NCBI GenBank assembly: GCA_958430865.1
Contig: CAUDNR010001696.1
Span: forward strand, 1-11,927
DNA length: 11,927 bases
Direction of reading: 5' to 3'
From: Entrophospora sp. SA101
Taxonomy: Eukaryota; Glomeromycota; Glomeromycetes; Entrophosporales; Entrophosporaceae
A program made the translations under genes and the position numbers. Each line of letters opens with the position of its first letter. The stretch's first letter is position 1. The notes under the pieces were generated by a model. It was not told where the DNA came from. It worked only from the letters and a program-made list of their open reading frames with translations, and did no database searches. Below, piece by piece: positions 8,801 to 11,927 of the stretch.

Positions 8801-10747
8801 ACACTTGAAGCACATATAATCAGTGCACTTACACCAGCAACTGAACATTTAATTTTAATTGGGTGTGTATTAAATATTATTTAAGGGTTTTTAATTTTTT
8901 TAAATTTATTCTTAAAAATACATACACCACATAATTATATTTATTTAAATTTAGTGATCATAAGCAGCTTAGACCAAATACAGCTGTCCATGAACTTGCA
9001 GAAGATCACGTTTGTATTTTACCTGTTTATTAATTTTGATTTTGATAAATCTAAATAATATATTGATTATTATTATCTTTTTTTTTTTGTTACATTTAGT
9101 GTCTCAATGTTTCTCTATTTGAACGACTAATAGAAAATGAATTACCTTTTACAAAACTTACCCAACAACGTAGAATGAGACCTGAAATTAGAGAACTTTT
9201 GACTCCTATTTATGGAGATGTTCTAAAGGACCATCCATCTGTATCGGAATACCATAATGTACCAGGTTTTTTTGAGGACCTCTTCTTTTTTGATCATCAA
9301 GAGGAGGAATCTATGGTAAAAGAATCTAAAAGTAGGATCAATGAGTTTGAAGCTAAAATGAGTGCTAAGCTTGCTGTTTATCTTGTTAATGGAGGATTTG
9401 ATTGTTCAAAAATGTAGTTAGATTCATACAACTTTGGTTATTATTTTTATTAGCAATTATCAATCATTTTAACAATCCTTTTTAACATACTTTATTAAAA
9501 AAAAAACAGAACTATTTTAAGTATGTATTCTGGTCAAAGAAAATTGATACAACAGTACTTGAATGCAAATGCAAAAATGACATACTTTTCAAATGAAATA
9601 AAAAGTATAAGGGTCAGCTCAGTAGATGGTTTCCAAGGTGAAGAGAATGATGTGATAATTTTGTCACTTGTAAGAAGTCGTGAACCAAAAAGTAATATAG
9701 GTTTCTTAAGTGTCAGCAATAGAGGTTAGTTGATAAACTTTTTAAATCAAAACCTTATAAAACAACAGCTATCAATTATATATTTATTTAAATTTTTGAT
9801 TACATTAGTTTGTGTTGCACTCTCTAGAGCAAAACGTGGAATGTACATATTTGGAAATGCAACACAATTATCAACGAACTCTAATTTATGGAAAGATATA
9901 ATAAAGATACTTGAAAAAAAGGGGTTATGTGATCAATCAATTGATTTATATTGCCAGAAACATTCAAAACCAGAACTTGGTCCATCAGGAATGGTGGTAA
10001 TTAATGTTGAGTGGGAGGCTAGTATACCATCAGAAGGAGGCTGTAAACAAAAGTGTGGTGAGTTCATGGAATGTGGACATGTAAGTTTAATACAAAATAT
10101 TCATAATAATAGTAATAATCATAATTGCAATGAAGTAATTAATATATATTCTATTTTTTGATAGTTATGTCCTAAGGATTGTCATACTTATTCTCATGAT
10201 AAATTTAAATGTCGAGTATGTAACTATTTTAAATTAAACAAACATGAATATTTTTATACTTTGATATCAAAATATTTTTTAATATATATATATATATATG
10301 TGCACACAATATAATAGGAAAAATGTATTCGTATATTTCCTTGTGGTCATCCATGTGATAAAGAATGTAAAGATACTTGTGGCAAGTGTGAAACTAAAAT
10401 AGTTATAAATCCTCGATGTGGTCATCAAAAAGAAGTTAAATGTCATATTGGCCAAGACTTGAGTAAATACGAATGTAGTGAAATATGTGAAAAGAAATTG
10501 TCATGTGGTCATCGGGTTAGTTATTTTTTATTAGTATTAATAAATTTCTCTTTTTTCTCCCTAATAAGTCATTAATAAATTTATATTATATTAAAAATAT
10601 CAGTGTAAAGAGTCTTGTTCTTCACCATGGTGTACACAACTTTGCAGAACTGAAACACGTATAAAATATCCTGATTGTGCGCATATAAATATAGTTCCGT
10701 GTTATGATGCCAAATATAAATTAACAGAAGGGTGCCCTTTTTGTTGA
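5811..10747 (+). CDS. ZNFX1/Hrr1-like CCCH, SF1 helicase and NFX1-type zinc finger protein, 15 exons
   Basis: Exons: 5811-6410, 6529-6614, 6841-7027, 7146-7173, 7243-7430, 7506-7740, 7841-8652, 8735-8862, 8955-9009, 9100-9413, 9510-9724, 9809-10080, 10165-10215, 10318-10515, 10604-10747. They sum to 3513 nt (1170 residues plus TGA), and every junction keeps frame with GT-AG ends. Seen: a CCCH finger (C18, C28, C34, H38); the ZNFX1-type conserved block around 120-190 (LLREDFLRPLRQGI); Walker A GPPGTGKT (401-408); motif Ia SCQTNHALDQ (429-438); motif II EEAAE (730-734); motif III GDHKQLRP (755-762); QQRRMRPEI (795-803); SVDGFQGEENDVI (915-927); VALSRAKRG (952-960); and Cys/His-rich NFX1-type fingers (about 1024-1169). 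This is a UPF1-like SF1 RNA helicase of the ZNFX1 family. S. pombe Hrr1 works with RNA-dependent RNA polymerase in heterochromatic silencing, Neurospora SAD-3 in meiotic silencing. A role in RNAi amplification is inferred from family. The start could be the second Met at 5814. Confidence 0.9.
6411..6528 (+). other. Intron 1 with a long polypyrimidine tract
   Basis: The donor is GTATGT and the acceptor TTAAATAG; the intron sits between codons 200 and 201. About 6448-6506 is almost all C and T, much longer than the tract in the other introns of this gene. Reading through it meets a TAA stop at 6417-6419. Confidence 0.85.
7028..7145 (+). other. Intron 3 with a weak donor and an AAATT pentamer repeat
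   Basis: The only donor that keeps the conserved Y-T-M-V-E-S junction is GTTCCT, far from the GTATGT/GTAAGT type used elsewhere in this gene. The acceptor is GGTTAG. The intron holds about 5.6 copies of AAATT (7059-7086). If it is retained, translation stops at 7073-7075, before the helicase core. The next exon is only 28 nt. Confidence 0.75.
8653..8734 (+). other. Intron 7 with a CA/TA microsatellite
   Basis: The donor is GTATAT and the acceptor TTTTTAAAG. It holds about ten CA units followed by a short TA run (roughly 8671-8698), so its length is probably polymorphic. It interrupts the frame just before the exon that carries helicase motif II. Confidence 0.8.
10281..10300 (+). repeat. TA dinucleotide microsatellite in intron 13
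   Basis: About nine AT units lie inside the intron at 10216-10317, followed by TGTGCACACA, a 10-base perfect palindrome. It is non-coding and likely variable in length. Confidence 0.7.
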
Positions 10748-10822
10748 AATTTTAAAAATTAACAATCATTGTTGTTAAAGAATGATTTTTGTTTTTATTT
10801 TTATATAAATTTACACTTGTAA

Positions 10823-10828
10823 AATAAA
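10823..10828 (+). terminator. Poly(A) signal of the helicase gene
   Basis: AATAAA lies 75 bases after the TGA stop that ends at 10747 and follows T-rich sequence, a typical position for a fungal 3' untranslated region. Confidence 0.5.
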
Positions 10829-11030
10829 ATTGGAAATACTGTATAAAATTTTACATCAATTAAATAATTTAAAACAAAATTTAGGCATAGTGAATATTTG
10901 ATTTTATTAATATCTTTTTTTTTAAATCTTGTTATACTAAACCAGGAAGATCCAAATCCTCTCTATAGCTAATCAGAAAGTCACCATTGTTGCCACTGCC
11001 ATTAGATAGATATATCCTGCCACAATTAAA

Positions 11031-11081
11031 ATGGCAGCAGAGAGGTCAGTAAGTCACCTCCAAATAATTTATTTGCTTTGA
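11031..11081 (+). other. Upstream ORF or alternative first exon of the RING gene
   Basis: ATG at 11031, 16 codons, TGA at 11079-11081. It could restrain translation of the main frame as a uORF. It also contains a perfect GTAAGT donor at 11049. Splicing from there to the acceptor ending at 11132 (ACAAG) would keep the RING gene frame and replace its first 15 codons with six others, through an intron of 84 nt, typical for this locus. Confidence 0.35.
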
Positions 11082-11087
11082 TAAAAT

Positions 11088-11927
11088 ATGACTTCCATCG
11101 AAATTAAATCTGTTGAAATTGCTGATGACAAGCAAACTGATGATGATTCAGTCAAAAAGTTTGAAAAAGGTTGATAATTTCTAAGTATAATTAAGATATA
11201 ATTGACTAATAATTATTTTGTTCAAATTGTAATAATGATTAAAAAGCGTCAATCACCCAAACGCCAAATCCGAAACAACCAAAAAAAAATACCGAGGACA
11301 AAGTTAGTCCTACTAATTCTGATATTTCTTCATCATCTGGCCATTCCAGTCAATCTAGTGATCAAACTACATCAACAATTACCTCCGAAGATTCATTGGT
11401 AATCTTTACAAAAAAATAAAATTTCCAATCAATTAAAAATAATTAGGGATTTTAATTGATTTTGATTGATTGATTAAAAGACAAAGGAGTCATCGGATGA
11501 TAAAACTACTAAAGGTGCTAGCCAAAACCCATCAATCGCATCAGTTTATGATAAAATCTTCTCACCGTCAACTGCCAGCAATAATAATAGCAATAATAAG
11601 AAATTTCAACCTTGTACTTCCATTTCTCAACCATATTTATTCAGCCCACATCCGATTAGACCACCAAACGCTGCCTCTCGTCTAGAAAGAATAGTAAAAC
11701 GTGAACAACCAATCCCAATGCGATATGATTGTATTCCATGTATCAATGGGAATGTTATTTTAAAACCTTGTGATCATAGGTATATTCATAATATTATTTA
11801 TTATTGTTGTTGTTATAATCGGTTATTTGATTTTTGTTTTTTGATTTTTGATTTTTGTTTAAAGGATGTGTGAGCCATGCGTCCATAAATTACGTACCAA
11901 CACTGTCAAAAGTTCTTTTAAAACCTT
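11088..11927 (+). CDS. RING-finger protein, 5' part only (runs off the window)
   Basis: Exons: 11088-11169, 11247-11398, 11481-11779, 11865 to beyond 11927. All introns are GT-AG and the frame holds across each, giving 198 codons plus two bases. The first 155 residues are rich in Ser, Thr, Asn, Asp and Lys and look disordered; no signal peptide or membrane segment is seen. C162-x2-C165, then C175-x-H177-x2-C180-x2-C183, gives the first six ligands of a RING finger. The last Cys pair should lie in the missing part. Intron 3 falls inside the finger, between H177 and C180, and helps confirm the model because removing it restores the ligand spacing. Such proteins are usually ubiquitin ligases; the substrate is unknown. 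The start at 11088 gives a natural-looking N-terminus, but a spliced start at 11031 is also possible. Confidence 0.75.

Larger units (their letters stand above)
10748..11087 (+). other. Spacer between the helicase and the RING gene
   Basis: These 340 bases hold the helicase 3' end and the leader of the next gene. I see no other gene. CTGCCATT and AATGGCAG form an 8-bp inverted repeat, around 10997-11004 and 11030-11037. A 16-codon upstream reading frame with its own ATG runs 11031-11081 and stops six bases before the proposed RING start. Confidence 0.5.

Noticed and set aside
9730..9808. Open frame through helicase intron 11
   Set aside because: It reads intron sequence; joining 9724 to 9809 gives the conserved SNRVCVALSRAKRG motif instead.
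2163..11927. A defence-like or biosynthetic cluster of the three genes
   Set aside because: They share orientation and short spacing, but each has its own signals and introns, and nothing in the sequence links their functions.

Overview
The window is nuclear DNA of a eukaryote, most likely a fungus. It is very AT-rich, the introns are short (69-226 nt) with GT-AG ends, AATAAA signals follow the genes, and proteins carry Asn/Gln/Asp homopolymers. Proteins with RING plus TPR domains, together with a CCCH/NFX1-type helicase in a roughly 70-75 % AT background, suggest a Glomeromycotina fungus such as Rhizophagus. That placement is inference from style and gene content; no marker gene is present.

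Layout. (1) Positions 1-2162 have no convincing gene. They hold AT-rich DNA with old repeats: a diverged direct repeat pair, a 105-bp element with hAT-like inverted ends, hairpins, and two TACTAA-type arrays flanking a 138-bp segment. (2) 2163-5636 is an intronless gene for a 1157-residue protein with a low-complexity N-terminal half, a single-zinc RING-like (SP-RING/Nse2-like) domain and about eight TPR-like repeats. (3) 5811-10747 is a 15-exon gene that I rebuilt exon by exon. It encodes a 1170-residue protein with an N-terminal CCCH zinc finger, a UPF1-like SF1 helicase core and C-terminal NFX1-type zinc fingers. This is the ZNFX1 / S. pombe Hrr1 / Neurospora SAD-3 architecture, linked in those organisms to small-RNA silencing. 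(4) 11088 to the window end holds the first four exons of a RING-finger gene that runs off the edge.

All three genes lie on the plus strand with short spacers (174 and 340 bp). Eukaryotic neighbours need not cooperate. Two of the three encode RING-type domains (probable ubiquitin- or SUMO-ligase-like proteins) and the third is a probable RNA-silencing helicase, but nothing in the sequence ties them into one pathway. I see no rRNA, convincing tRNA, CRISPR array, or intact transposase.
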